A stretch of DNA of 64,000 bases from Acidobacteriota bacterium (GCA_019639235.1 JAHBSG010000008.1:1-64000), one strand, 5' to 3'; counted from the first letter of the stretch, positions 8,585-17,316 are shown. Made by a program: numbers and translations. The notes: generated by a model not told the origin, from the sequence alone.

Positions 8585-10816
8585 ATGCAGAGAGCAATAC
8601 GACAAGCTTTTGGCCTTTCAGTTTTGACCATTCTTTTTACAGTGCTGCTCGCGGCCGTGAGCGTCACCGCTGCGACGTTTACCGTCACGAATACGAATGA
8701 TGGCGGCCCGGGAAGTCTGCGGCAGGCGATCCTCGATGCCAATGCGACACCGGATGCGGATATAATTCAGTTCGACGCGGGAGTATTCAGCACACCGCAG
8801 ACGATCACTCTGACCAGCGGTCAATTAACTATCCTAGACAGCAACCTGACGATCAACGGACCGGGTGCCGAACTGTTGAGCATTTCAGCCAACAATCAAT
8901 TCCGCAGCTTCTTGATCAGAGCAGAGAATACACCGGCAGTAACGGTAACGATCAACAATCTGACGATCAAAGACGGCAATGCCGGCGGCGGCGGTATTAG
9001 AGTAAACGACACCGGCACTGATCTCCGCGTCATTCTGAATATTTCGGGCGTTGTGATCCGCGACAATACAACCAACAGCGGTGCTGCGGGCGGCGGGATC
9101 CAATTTGCACACGGACTTGGCGAGCTGTACGTCAATAATTCCATCTTCCGCCGAAACACGGCAAACGGCGGCGCTGCTATCTCTTGCGGCGGCGGCGGAG
9201 GTGCGTGCGTGGCCGTGACGATCACCAACACGCTCTTTGAAGAAAATGTCGCCGGCGGCTTGGGCGGAGCCGGCTTCACCTGCTGCGGAAACGGCAATCC
9301 GGTCTCTCCGATCGTTCTTGAGAACGTGGCATTCGTCAGAAACACTGGAGGCAACAACGGCATGGTGATGAGAATTTCGCACCCGACGACACAGTTCATA
9401 TTCAGGAATATGACCGTCGCCGGCAACAACAGCGGAGTGTCGGGTAACACTGCCGCACTGCAGTTAGAGTTTGGTCATTTCTCGTTCGAAAATTCGACCA
9501 TCGCCTACAATACGAACTTGGACACGACCGGCTCCCTGCCCGTCGGTATCAACTCAATTTGGGGAGACACGGTCATTTCTTTTCGGAATACGATAGTTGC
9601 TAAGAACTCAAATGCGATCGGCCAAAATAGGGACCTGAGCGCACAAAACCGGAACCTTGGCCGGCTCGATTCCTTGGGCTACAACATATTCGGTACGCTG
9701 GTCGGCGGGACGGTGGTTGAGGGTACTACGACCGGAAATCAGATCGGCAATGACCCTTTGCTTGACCGAGTTCCGCGCGAGAACGGCAGTTTCCTCAAGA
9801 CCCTTGCTTTGCGTCCCGGCTCGCCGGCGATCGACGCGGGTGATCCGGCAACCTTTCTCGCCACCGACCAGCGTGGCATTACCCGGCCGGTCGACGGCGA
9901 CGCGAACGGCAGTGCTCTGCCAGACATCGGAGCGTTCGAGAAACGTCCGCAGGATGTGGTTTTGCAAACCCCGCTTTTCGATTTTGAAGGCGATGGACGG
10001 TCCGACGTTTCGATCTTCCGGCCGGGTCCCGGACAATGGTGGTATCTGCGTTCGTCGGACGGCGGCAATCGGGCCTTCGCGTTCGGTCAGAGCACGGATG
10101 AGGCCGTACCGGGCGATTTCACTGGCGATGGAAAGACCGACATCGCATTTTTCCGCCCGTCGGTCGGACAGTGGTTCGTCTTGCGTTCTGAAGATTCTAC
10201 GTTCTTCGCATTCCCGTTCGGAGCGAGCGGCGATGTGCCCGTACCCGGGGACTTCGACGGCGACGGGCGGGTTGATGCAGGCATTTTCCGTCCCTCGAAC
10301 AGCACCTGGTATGTACTCCGATCGAGTGACCTCGGCATCACGATATCGCCGTTCGGCACCGCGGGCGATAAGCCGATCCTCGGGGATTTTGACGGCGATG
10401 GCAAATCAGATCTGGCCGTGTTTCGTCCTGCCGGTGGGAGCGGCGGTGCAGAATGGTGGTTTACACGGTCTTCAGACGGACAGAACCGAGCCTTCGCTTT
10501 CGGTACATCGACCGACAAAGCCGTGGCAGGTGATTACACCGGCGATGGCAAGACGGATGTCGCATTCTGGCGGCCGTCCAACGGATTGTGGTATGTTCTC
10601 CGATCCGAAGACAACTCCTTTTACAGTTTCCCGTTCGGAGTCTCGACGGATGTGCCGGTCCCGGCGGATTACGATGGTGACGGCCGGCTTGATGCTGCTG
10701 TCTTCCGCCCGTCAATAAGCACTTGGTATCTGCAGCGTTCGACCGCTGGTTTCGAAGTGGTTCCATTTGGTACTACCGGTGACCGACCGCTTCCTGCAAC
10801 TACAACCCTCCAGTAG
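8585..10816 (+). CDS. secreted right-handed beta-helix protein with six FG-GAP/VCBS-type repeats
   Basis: A signal peptide (hydrophobic LTILFTVLLAAVSVTAA) precedes TFTVTNTNDGGPGSLRQAIL, the usual start of secreted polymorphic beta-helix domains. Repeated N/G-rich rungs such as INNLTIKDGNAGGGGI and FENSTIAYN run to about residue 440. The C-terminal ~280 residues hold six Ca2+-loop repeats of the form D-[FY]-x-GDG-[RK]-x-D followed by FRP and a W-Y-x-L-R-S strand. These should form beta-propeller-like blades. Units 1-3 resemble units 4-6 in order, as if a three-unit block was duplicated. ATG 8585 is chosen because AGGAGA sits seven bases upstream. No sorting domain or enzymatic motif was recognised; a surface or adhesion role is guesswork. 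Confidence 0.88.
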   Translation: MQRAIRQAFGLSVLTILFTVLLAAVSVTAATFTVTNTNDGGPGSLRQAILDANATPDADIIQFDAGVFSTPQTITLTSGQLTILDSNLTINGPGAELLSISANNQFRSFLIRAENTPAVTVTINNLTIKDGNAGGGGIRVNDTGTDLRVILNISGVVIRDNTTNSGAAGGGIQFAHGLGELYVNNSIFRRNTANGGAAISCGGGGGACVAVTITNTLFEENVAGGLGGAGFTCCGNGNPVSPIVLENVAFVRNTGGNNGMVMRISHPTTQFIFRNMTVAGNNSGVSGNTAALQLEFGHFSFENSTIAYNTNLDTTGSLPVGINSIWGDTVISFRNTIVAKNSNAIGQNRDLSAQNRNLGRLDSLGYNIFGTLVGGTVVEGTTTGNQIGNDPLLDRVPRENGSFLKTLALRPGSPAIDAGDPATFLATDQRGITRPVDGDANGSALPDIGAFEKRPQDVVLQTPLFDFEGDGRSDVSIFRPGPGQWWYLRSSDGGNRAFAFGQSTDEAVPGDFTGDGKTDIAFFRPSVGQWFVLRSEDSTFFAFPFGASGDVPVPGDFDGDGRVDAGIFRPSNSTWYVLRSSDLGITISPFGTAGDKPILGDFDGDGKSDLAVFRPAGGSGGAEWWFTRSSDGQNRAFAFGTSTDKAVAGDYTGDGKTDVAFWRPSNGLWYVLRSEDNSFYSFPFGVSTDVPVPADYDGDGRLDAAVFRPSISTWYLQRSTAGFEVVPFGTTGDRPLPATTTLQ

Positions 10817-10840
10817 ATTTCGTTCTTACTACGTTCGATC

Positions 10841-10879
10841 GCACATCAAGCAAAACGGCTTGGTGTGCGGTTCTTTTTT
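10841..10879 (+). terminator. Rho-independent terminator of the secreted protein gene
   Basis: An 11-base stem GCACATCAAGC / GCTTGGTGTGC (one G-T pair), with loop AAAACG, is followed by GGTTC and a run of seven T. It lies 25 bases after the stop codon. Confidence 0.85.
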
Positions 10880-10915
10880 TGTCCGAATGCAACGCGAAAT
10901 TGGGCTGAATATAAA

Positions 10916-10936
10916 CTTGACAGCAACACACTCAAC
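10916..10936. promoter_or_regulatory. HAIR-like HspR operator at the dnaK promoter
   Basis: The site reads CTTGACA-N7-ACTCAAC. The HspR box (HAIR) known from actinobacteria is CTTGAGT-N7-ACTCAAG, so 5 of 7 and 6 of 7 arm positions match with the exact spacer. It covers the -35 hexamer of the dnaK promoter. An hspR homologue ends the same gene cluster. Confidence 0.72.
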
Positions 10937-10945
10937 CTTTATATT
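10917..10945 (+). promoter_or_regulatory. dnaK promoter, TTGACA-N17-TATATT
   Basis: A perfect -35 hexamer (10917-10922) and a one-mismatch -10 hexamer (10940-10945) are separated by exactly 17 bases. This predicts transcription starting near 10952, about 65 bases before the dnaK start codon. Confidence 0.8.
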
Positions 10946-10954
10946 CTATAAAGG
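10936..10954. promoter_or_regulatory. perfect inverted repeat CCTTTATA-TTC-TATAAAGG over the dnaK -10 region
   Basis: An 8-base perfect dyad with a 3-base spacer overlaps the -10 hexamer and the predicted start point. Its position directly after the HAIR-like site suggests a second operator or a hairpin at the mRNA 5' end. The binding factor is unknown. Confidence 0.55.
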
Positions 10955-11018
10955 CTCAAGGGATATTTATAGCGGTATTTATTGGGCGAGCTGAAATTAT
11001 TTAAGCGGAGAGAGATAA

Positions 11019-12959
11019 ATGAGCAAGATAATTGGAATCGACTTAGGAACGACGAACTCGGTCGTGGCCGTTATGGAAGGCGGCGAGCCGATCGTCATCA
11101 CCAATTCGGAAGGCGGCCGGACGACACCGTCTGTTGTGGCATTTGCCAAGGACGGCAACCGCCTCGTCGGCCAGGTCGCAAAACGCCAGGCCGTTACAAA
11201 CCCAGAGAATACGCTGTATTCCATCAAGCGCTTCATGGGCCGTAAATTTGACGAGGTCCAGGGCGAGATCAAACAGGTTCCTTATAAAGTAGAGAGGGCC
11301 TCGAACGGCGACGTCCGCATCGACGCCGAAGGCAAGCAATACAGCCCGCCGGAGATCGCCGCAATGGTGCTCCAAAAGCTGAAGCAGAGTGCCGAAGATT
11401 ACCTCGGTTCAAAGGTCGAAAAGGCAGTGATCACTGTCCCGGCCTACTTCAATGACGCTCAGCGGCAGGCAACCAAGGACGCCGGTAAGATCGCGGGCCT
11501 TGAAGTTCTCCGCATCGTCAACGAACCGACGGCCGCTGCTCTCGCCTATGGGCTCGATAAGAAAAAGGACGAGACCATCGCGGTCTTCGACTTCGGCGGC
11601 GGTACGTTCGATATCTCTGTCCTTGAGGTCGGCGAAGGTGTTGTCGAGGTCAAATCGACCAACGGAGACACCCATCTCGGCGGCGACGACGTTGACGAGG
11701 TCCTTATAAAGTGGATCATCGATGAATTTAAAAAGGATCAGGGAATTGACCTGACGTCGGACAAGATGGCGCTTCAGCGGCTGAAAGAATCCGCCGAAAA
11801 GGCAAAGGTCGAGCTTTCCTCCGCAATGGAAACCGAGATCAACCTGCCCTTTATCACGGCCGATGCTTCGGGGCCGAAGCACCTTGTGATGAAGCTTACG
11901 CGTGCCAAGTTCGAGGCACTCGTTGAGCCCGTCCTCAAGCGGCTTATGCCGCCCGTAGAACAGGCCATCAAAGACGCCGGCGTTACCGCGAAGGACATCG
12001 ATGAGGTCGTTCTCGTCGGCGGTTCGACCCGTATCCCGAAGGTCCAGGAGATGGTCAAAGAGTTCTTTGGCAAGGACCCGAACAAGTCCGTAAACCCGGA
12101 TGAAGTTGTGGCTTTGGGTGCGGCCGTCCAGGCCGGAGTCCTCGGCGGTGAAAAGACGGATATCCTTCTTCTTGACGTTACGCCGCTAACTCTCGGCATC
12201 GAAACGCTCGGTGGCGTGATGACGCAGATGATCCCGCGGAACACGACCATCCCGACCCGCAAGTCCGAGATATTCTCGACCGCGTCGGACAATCAGACAT
12301 CGGTCGAAGTTCACGTTATGCAGGGCGAACGCCCGATGGCGGCTGACAACAAGACGCTCGGCAAGTTTCACCTCGTTGGCATTCCGCCGGCACCGCGCGG
12401 AGTTCCGCAGGTCGAAGTTACCTTTGACATCGACGCCAACGGTATCGTCAACGTCTCTGCAAAGGATGTCGGCACCGGCCGCGAACAAAAGATAACGATC
12501 ACGGCCTCGAGCGGGCTCTCGAAGGAAGAGATCGACAAGATGATGAAGGACGCCGAATCGCACGCCGGCGAGGACGAGAAGAAGAAAGCTTCGATCGAAG
12601 CCCGCAACCGGCTTGATGGCCTCGTTTACAGCGTCGAGAAGAGCTTCTCGGAGAATAAGGACAAGCTTGATACGGCCGCAGCGGCTGAGATCGAGACCGC
12701 CATCTCCGATTCGAAGACCGCACTTGGCGGCGACGATGCAGACGCGATGAACAGTGCGTTCGAACGTCTGCAAACTGCCTCGCACAAGATCGCGGAGGTC
12801 CTTTACAGCCAGGCTGCTTCCCAAGACCAGGCCGGAGCCGAACAGGCATCTTCGGCATCGGCCGGAGCGGACGGCGATTCAGGTTCGGCCGCTTCGTCAG
12901 ATGATGGAGACGTCATCGACGCAGAATATGTCGATGTAGAAGAAGAAAAGAAGGACTAA
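11019..12959 (+). CDS. dnaK: molecular chaperone DnaK (Hsp70)
   Basis: Full-length Hsp70 of 646 residues. The N-terminal ATPase domain begins [11 protein letters not shown] and contains the signature segments [36 protein letters not shown] and [12 protein letters not shown]. The substrate-binding domain has the [13 protein letters not shown] linker region and the lid ends in an acidic tail ([15 protein letters not shown]), usual for DnaK. It folds and refolds proteins with DnaJ and GrpE; no grpE is in the window. The start ATG follows GGAGAGA. The upstream promoter carries a HAIR-like box, pointing to HspR control together with the downstream dnaJ and hspR. Confidence 0.98.
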   Translation: MSKIIGIDLGTTNSVVAVMEGGEPIVITNSEGGRTTPSVVAFAKDGNRLVGQVAKRQAVTNPENTLYSIKRFMGRKFDEVQGEIKQVPYKVERASNGDVRIDAEGKQYSPPEIAAMVLQKLKQSAEDYLGSKVEKAVITVPAYFNDAQRQATKDAGKIAGLEVLRIVNEPTAAALAYGLDKKKDETIAVFDFGGGTFDISVLEVGEGVVEVKSTNGDTHLGGDDVDEVLIKWIIDEFKKDQGIDLTSDKMALQRLKESAEKAKVELSSAMETEINLPFITADASGPKHLVMKLTRAKFEALVEPVLKRLMPPVEQAIKDAGVTAKDIDEVVLVGGSTRIPKVQEMVKEFFGKDPNKSVNPDEVVALGAAVQAGVLGGEKTDILLLDVTPLTLGIETLGGVMTQMIPRNTTIPTRKSEIFSTASDNQTSVEVHVMQGERPMAADNKTLGKFHLVGIPPAPRGVPQVEVTFDIDANGIVNVSAKDVGTGREQKITITASSGLSKEEIDKMMKDAESHAGEDEKKKASIEARNRLDGLVYSVEKSFSENKDKLDTAAAAEIETAISDSKTALGGDDADAMNSAFERLQTASHKIAEVLYSQAASQDQAGAEQASSASAGADGDSGSAASSDDGDVIDAEYVDVEEEKKD

Positions 12960-12977
12960 TTGACTTCGGTACCAGGC

Positions 12978-13032
12978 GAGGGGCGGCGGCGAGCGGTTTG
13001 CAAATAAAAATGTGACTCTCGCACCGCCCCTC
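12978..13032 (+). promoter_or_regulatory. long hairpin in the dnaK-dnaJ intergenic region
   Basis: Arms GAGGGGCGG (12978-12986) and CCGCCCCTC (13024-13032) are perfectly complementary. They continue inward, after a small bulge, with GCGAG (12989-12993) and CTCGC (13018-13022). The loop is A/T rich. No T tract follows, so it is more likely an mRNA stability or processing element, or a partial attenuator, than a terminator. Confidence 0.6.
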
Positions 13033-13054
13033 AAAACTTGTCCGGCAGCTAAAG

Positions 13055-14224
13055 ATGGCCACAAAGAAAGACTATTACCAGATCCTTGGCGTAAAGAAGG
13101 ATGCCAAAGCGGATGAGATCAAGAAATCTTACCGCCGCTTGGCGCGCAAGTTTCACCCGGATGTGAATCCGAACGACAAGGTCGCCGAGGAAAAGTTCAA
13201 GGAGGTCCAGGAGGCCTACGACGTTCTTTCGGACGAGAAAAAGCGGAAGGTCTTTGACCGCTTTGGTTATTACCACGAGAATCTCGACGCCGATTCGCCC
13301 TTTGCATCTGGGGCAACCGGCGGCGGCGGGCCATCGCCGGGTTTTGATTTCTCCGGGTTCGATTTTTCGCAGGGTTCTACTTCCGGCGGCGGCTCGAGTT
13401 TCCGCGATATCTTCTCAGATCTTTTTGGCGGAGGCGGAGCCGGAGCCCGCCCGCAGCCCGAACCTCCGCGGGCGATACCAAAGCGAGGCCGCGATATCGA
13501 GATACCTCTCGCGCTCAGCTTTGAGGAAGCATTTTCCGGCCTGACGACAAATATCACCGTCAACCGCAGTGAGCAGTGCTCCCGATGCCAGGGTGCGGGC
13601 GATACGGGCGGCCCGCTTGTCCAATGCCCGACCTGCAAAGGCACCGGACAGGTAACAAAAAGCGGCGGAAGGCTGCAATTTGCCCAAGATTGCCCGGATT
13701 GCGCCGGAACGGGAAGGCGCCGAACTCCGTGCTCGCTTTGCAACGGCAAGGGAACCACCCCGAAGACCGAGCAGGTAAAGATCCGCATCCCGGCCGGAGT
13801 TGATACCGGCTCGCGGGTAAGAATTCCTAAAAAGGGCCACGGCGGGCGGCTCGGGGCCGAGCCCGGCGACCTCTTTATCGTCACCAACGTCGGGAAACAT
13901 CCTTTCCTGACACGCAAGGGCGACAATGTTTACGTCACCGTCCCGATCACGATCGCGGAAGCGGCGCTTGGCACCAAGATCGAGGTCCCGACCGTTGAGG
14001 GAAAAGCCCAGCTAAAAATACCGCCGGGAACCGAATCCGGACAAAAGTTCCGGCTCCGCGAAAGAGGTTTCCCGTCGCTAAGAAATCCAAGCCTCAGAGG
14101 CGATCAGTTCGTCGAGGTAAAGATATCCATGCCGCGGGTCATCTCAGAAGAAACAAAAGAGCTGCTCCGCCAATTTGAAAAACTAAACCCGGAAAATCCG
14201 AGGAAGGCAATGGGGCTTGAATGA
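13055..14224 (+). CDS. dnaJ: co-chaperone DnaJ (Hsp40)
   Basis: The 389-residue protein has a J domain with the HPD motif (34-36), a Gly/Phe-rich linker (~85-140), and four zinc-binding CxxCxGxG motifs starting near residue 175 ([32 protein letters not shown]). A C-terminal substrate-binding domain includes [16 protein letters not shown]. This is a complete type I DnaJ that stimulates DnaK ATPase. It follows dnaK by 95 bases across a strong hairpin. The ribosome binding site is weak (AGCTAAAG before ATG). Confidence 0.96.
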   Translation: MATKKDYYQILGVKKDAKADEIKKSYRRLARKFHPDVNPNDKVAEEKFKEVQEAYDVLSDEKKRKVFDRFGYYHENLDADSPFASGATGGGGPSPGFDFSGFDFSQGSTSGGGSSFRDIFSDLFGGGGAGARPQPEPPRAIPKRGRDIEIPLALSFEEAFSGLTTNITVNRSEQCSRCQGAGDTGGPLVQCPTCKGTGQVTKSGGRLQFAQDCPDCAGTGRRRTPCSLCNGKGTTPKTEQVKIRIPAGVDTGSRVRIPKKGHGGRLGAEPGDLFIVTNVGKHPFLTRKGDNVYVTVPITIAEAALGTKIEVPTVEGKAQLKIPPGTESGQKFRLRERGFPSLRNPSLRGDQFVEVKISMPRVISEETKELLRQFEKLNPENPRKAMGLE

Positions 14225-14227
14225 GTT

Positions 14228-14310
14228 GGGAGTTTCGAATAGTTGCGAAGTTTCGAAGTTGCGAAAAGTTGCAAAGTTGGGAGGCGTTGCGAATTCGCAG
14301 ATTTGTGAAC
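14228..14310 (+). repeat. simple repeat GTTGCGAAGTTTCGAA-like, left flank of the inserted gene
   Basis: Imperfect iterations of AGTTTCGAA and GTTGCGAAA directly follow the dnaJ stop. The same motif occurs in inverted orientation at 14750-14886, so the four-helix-bundle gene is bracketed by inverted simple repeats. Confidence 0.6.
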
Positions 14311-14363
14311 GGTAGCGAGGTTCCGGGAGTTATTAGATCAAAGTTTTATCTGAGCAGTAACTT

Positions 14364-14744
14364 ATGGCGACATTCGGTGGTTTCGAAGAGATACAGGCAT
14401 GGCAGAAGGCATACGAAGTAACACTTCGTGTCTACCGAATTACCGAGAATGGGAGCTTTGCAAAGGACTTCGGCCTGAAAGACCAGATTCGAAGGGCATC
14501 GGTATCAATAATGGCAAACATTGCCGAAGGCCATGGGCGTAGGAGCAATACAGAGTTTGCGAACTTTCTGAATTTAGCCCGCGGATCGGCACATGAAGTT
14601 CAAAGCCATTTACATATAGCTCGCGGGCTTGATTACATTAGCGATGATGATTTCGATGGTCTGTACAGATCGATCGCAGAGGTATCGAGGATGACATTAG
14701 CCCTCGCAAAGTACCTCAGGGAAACGGAGCCAAAGCGAAAATAA
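14364..14744 (+). CDS. four helix bundle protein (23S rRNA intervening-sequence family, TIGR02436-like)
   Basis: The 126-residue, fully helical protein has the family pattern: FEEIQAWQKAYEVTLRVYRIT, then FGLKDQIRRASVSIMANIAEG, then FLNLARGSAHEVQSHL, and a last helix around LALAKYL. These proteins were first found in insertions within 23S rRNA genes, occur scattered in many genomes, and have no proven biochemical function. Here the gene sits between dnaJ and hspR, which are otherwise expected to be neighbours, and inverted simple repeats flank it. That suggests it arrived as an insertion. Confidence 0.88.
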   Translation: MATFGGFEEIQAWQKAYEVTLRVYRITENGSFAKDFGLKDQIRRASVSIMANIAEGHGRRSNTEFANFLNLARGSAHEVQSHLHIARGLDYISDDDFDGLYRSIAEVSRMTLALAKYLRETEPKRK

Positions 14745-14749
14745 GCAAT

Positions 14750-14886
14750 TCCTTAAACTTCGAAACTTCGAAACTTCGAAACTATTGCAACTTTCGCAAT
14801 CTTATAGGTTCGAAACTTAGAAACGATTTTGACTAACAGGATTTACAACTTCGCAACTTCGAAACTATCGCAACTTTCGCAACTTT
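14750..14886 (-). repeat. simple repeat AACTTCGAAACTTCGAAA-like, right flank of the inserted gene
   Basis: Iterations of AACTTCGAA and GCAACTTTCGCAA are the reverse complement of the motif at 14228-14310. Three nearly perfect AACTTCGAA units are seen at the left end and several degenerate ones run up to the hspR start. Confidence 0.6.
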
Positions 14887-14893
14887 AAGAACG

Positions 14894-15295
14894 ATGAAGA
14901 AGCGTGTCAAGACATACACAATAAGTGCCGTGGCGGAGATGTACGAGATACATCCGCAGACGCTTCGGATGTATGAGCGCGAGGGGCTGCTCAAGCCCTC
15001 GCGGTCCGAGGGCAACACGCGCCTTTTTGAAGATAGCGACCTGGAACGCCTTGAGGTGATCCTATCCCTGACCCGCGACCTCGGCGTAAACCTCGCGGGC
15101 GTTGAGATCATCCTCAATATGCGGGAAAAGATGGACGCGATGCAGCGGGAGTTCGAACGCTTCTTTGACTACCTCCGGCTTCATGCCGATGAGTTCGTCC
15201 GCCGCGGAAGCGAAAGCCCGACCGACGCACTCATTCCCATCTCCCGCGTCCGCCGCTTCGACCCCGAAGAAGACAATTCTGAAAGCGGCAATTGA
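14894..15295 (+). CDS. hspR: MerR-family heat-shock repressor HspR
   Basis: The 133-residue protein begins with a MerR winged helix-turn-helix (residues ~8-45: YTISAVAEMYEIHPQTLRMYE, then a REGLLKPSR wing). A helix follows with LTRDLGVNLAGVEIILNM, the pattern of HspR rather than metal-sensing MerR proteins. HspR represses dnaK operons by binding the HAIR inverted repeat, with DnaK as co-repressor in actinobacteria. Placement after dnaK-dnaJ and the HAIR-like site at 10916 support autoregulation of the cluster. The C-terminal tail is acidic and unremarkable. No strong Shine-Dalgarno sequence is visible, as the simple repeat runs up to the start. Confidence 0.88.
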   Translation: MKKRVKTYTISAVAEMYEIHPQTLRMYEREGLLKPSRSEGNTRLFEDSDLERLEVILSLTRDLGVNLAGVEIILNMREKMDAMQREFERFFDYLRLHADEFVRRGSESPTDALIPISRVRRFDPEEDNSESGN

Positions 15296-15322
15296 TCCGC
15301 CGCAAGCTCACAAAAAACATTT

Positions 15323-15408
15323 AGGCCACAGACACACCTCTACCGCTTGCGGGAGCTGCCTTTCGGCAAATGGGAGGCGGGTTATCGGGGGTGGAATGTG
15401 GCCTTTTG
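15323..15408 (+). terminator. possible structured terminator after hspR
   Basis: Arms AGGCCACA (15323-15330) and TGTGGCCT (15397-15404) are perfectly complementary and followed by TTTTG. The enclosed ~66 bases hold smaller complementary stretches (CACC/GGTG). It lies between convergent genes. Long loop, so only a tentative call. Confidence 0.35.
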
Positions 15409-15445
15409 TGCTTGGGAAATGGTTTTTGGAAGGTGAGGTCGGGGT

Positions 15446-16135
15446 TTAGGAGACGGTTACGGGATAGTTTGGCGACCAATTGCCAAACTCGGCATTCTTA
15501 CGGATGAATACCGCTCTGATCTCGCCGGATTCCGGTTGCCCGGGAGCCGCCGGAGATATCTGGACCGAGCCCGGAAGGTTCGTCAAAAAAGCAACAGGCG
15601 TGAAATCGCCGCCCGCGCGTCGGTATTCGACCCGCATGCCGGTCATTCCCTGCATACTGCCCTTAAGATTTACCGTATAGCCCGATGCGACCGAAGGTTT
15701 GAGGTCCGGAGCGACCAATTCGGGAATAACATCAGCCTTTTCGGCGCCAACGATCCCCAGATCTTCGCCGATCGCTTCGGTATAACCGGGAGCGGCGACT
15801 ATCAGGTCGCGGAGTTCGAAAAGCTGCGTTACAACTCCCCGGCTGATCGCCGGAGCACCGGCCACAGCGAACACGGGCGGAGCTCCGGCGGGATCGCCCG
15901 TAGGCGTACCGTAGAAAACTTCGTCGCGCCACTGTGTGACCGATTGCATCGTCGTCTTGGCCGATTCGTGAAACGTAAAGGCCGTAACGAAGCCGTCGCA
16001 GAGGTCCTGTGCCGCCGAAACCTGCGCGGGCGTTAGCCCGAGAGGAACGGCGTAACCGTCTATCTTGTTCTGAAAGTTCTGGACCAACACGAGCTGGTCC
16101 GCTAGTGATGTAGGCCACCAATTTTTTCGGGGCAT
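15446..16135 (-). CDS. hypothetical protein, N-terminal helical and C-terminal Fn3-like regions
   Basis: The 229-residue protein opens with PRKNWWPTSLADQLVLVQNF and a helical half of about 120 residues. A hinge DVIPELVAPDLKPSV and a C-terminal ~95-residue strand-rich domain (YTVNLKGSMQG, MRVEYRRAGGDF, GEIRAVFIRKN) resemble a fibronectin type III-like fold. No signal peptide or catalytic motif is seen. GGAGAA eight bases upstream supports the start. I have seen similar uncharacterised proteins in Acidobacteria-like genomes but cannot name a function. Confidence 0.75.
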   Translation of the reverse strand: MPRKNWWPTSLADQLVLVQNFQNKIDGYAVPLGLTPAQVSAAQDLCDGFVTAFTFHESAKTTMQSVTQWRDEVFYGTPTGDPAGAPPVFAVAGAPAISRGVVTQLFELRDLIVAAPGYTEAIGEDLGIVGAEKADVIPELVAPDLKPSVASGYTVNLKGSMQGMTGMRVEYRRAGGDFTPVAFLTNLPGSVQISPAAPGQPESGEIRAVFIRKNAEFGNWSPNYPVTVS

Positions 16136-16577
16136 AGTTCTAAATTCTCCATAAGTTTTTAGTTTAGGAGCCGCAGGAGACTACATCACCCGAAAACGAT
16201 GGCAGAAGGAGAACTTCGGTCGCCGCTGGCAGGAGATAGGGAGCCTCCGGCAGACCCAATGCGATTATTTGCACAAGTCGCAAAAATCTGTCAACAACTT
16301 TTTTTCGTGTGGCTGCTTTCCATCGCCAGCCGCGGCCCGAAACCCGGGCGCAAAAAAACGGGCCCGAGATCGCCCGCCCGCCTCCCGTGCCCAAACACAA
16401 TAAATTGAGCCCGCCAAAAAATACGAACACAACTAATTGTGTTTCCCGCCCGCCGTCCGAACCTCAAGAATCTGCCCGAAAACCGGCCCCAATTTCACCC
16501 GAAAAACCCCAGAAAAAAATTTTCAAACCACCCAAAATTTTCCTCCGATCTCTCACCTCTCAACCCTCTTTTCTCCT

Positions 16578-16659
16578 CACTTGTCACTCGTCACTCGCCA
16601 CTTGTCACTAAAAAAGTCCCTCGGTCCTTACCCCTCGACCCTAATCCCTCGTCCCTCTT
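16578..16659 (+). repeat. heptanucleotide tandem arrays (CACTNGT and CCCTNNN)
   Basis: Bases 16578-16609 read as four and a half units of CACTTGT/CACTCGT/CACTCGC. Bases 16618-16659 read as six degenerate units CCCTCGG, TCCTTAC, CCCTCGA, CCCTAAT, CCCTCGT, CCCTCTT. The exact 7-base phase resembles the short tandemly repeated heptanucleotides known from cyanobacterial intergenic DNA. Confidence 0.7.
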
Positions 16660-16806
16660 CTTCCCTCATCCCCTCTGTGCTCTCTGTGGCAAAGATCTTT
16701 TCTTTCGTCCCCAAAAACGCGCTCCCTGTGGCAAAATTCTTCAAAGAAAAAATTCTCCGCGCCAAACGCAGAAAAGATCTCCGCATCCCGAACGATCATC
16801 TCCGGG

Positions 16807-17014
16807 CCCGAATATTTCATTTCCGCAACCGAATAATTGATTTCTGCAAACAAATAATTCATTTGCGCAAGCTAATATTTCATTTCTCCGCCGAATAATT
16901 CATTTGCGCAAACGAATAATTCATTCCTGCAATTGCAGAAATCATTTGCGCAACCTCAGAATTCATTCGCGCAACCTCAGAATCCATCCGCGCAACCTCA
17001 GGATTCATTTGCGC
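16807..17014 (+). repeat. degenerate 21-bp tandem minisatellite, about ten units
   Basis: Ten consecutive units of 21 bases (one of 20) share the core AATTCATTTGCGC. The last three, beginning 16952, 16973 and 16994, are nearly identical (AACCTCAGAATTCATTCGCGC type, differing at a few positions). On the minus strand the units translate as heptad peptides of the type AQMNYSF, and the single 20-base unit (16890-16909) causes a frameshift. Confidence 0.8.
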
Positions 17015-17316
17015 ATGCCCATTTCTCCCCTAAACCGCCAAAATCCGTTCAAAATGAACGAAAACTACTCGGCGACGAAGTAAAAATCACACGCAGTAGA
17101 GAGCGGACCGGCCATGCGACTTCACTGGAATCCCTTAAGTCTGAAAGCCGCTCCGATCACCGCAAATGCCGCGACTACAATCCGGCTTCCAAACTTCGGT
17201 GCCGACTAGATGATCTGTACCATTCGTTGTGAAAGTTCAGATTCCGTGCCGAATTAAATGTGAATGAAGATTCTCGAATCCGATCACACTGGTATTATGC
17301 CCGACCTCAAAGGCAA

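Larger units (their letters stand above)
16136..17316. other. 1.2-kb non-coding region rich in simple repeats
   Basis: No convincing gene lies here on either strand. The left third is A/C rich and of low complexity; the middle holds heptanucleotide arrays and the right a 21-base minisatellite (listed separately). From about 17020 to 17316 the sequence is unique but without a supported gene. The region borders the restriction/defence operon on its downstream side. Confidence 0.7.

Noticed and set aside
16641..16862. Minus-strand frame reading NYSVAEMKYS-type heptads
   Set aside because: It is a fragment of the 21-bp minisatellite, broken by a 20-base unit and lacking a ribosome binding site. 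Kept as a repeat, with a finding, but not as a gene.
16807..17014. Possible CRISPR array
   Set aside because: The units are contiguous 21-mers without unique spacers, and no cas gene is in the window.
16437..17232. Several plus-strand open frames in the repeat-rich desert
   Set aside because: They consist of translated simple repeats (Pro/Ser/Gln-rich heptads) without start signals or known domains.
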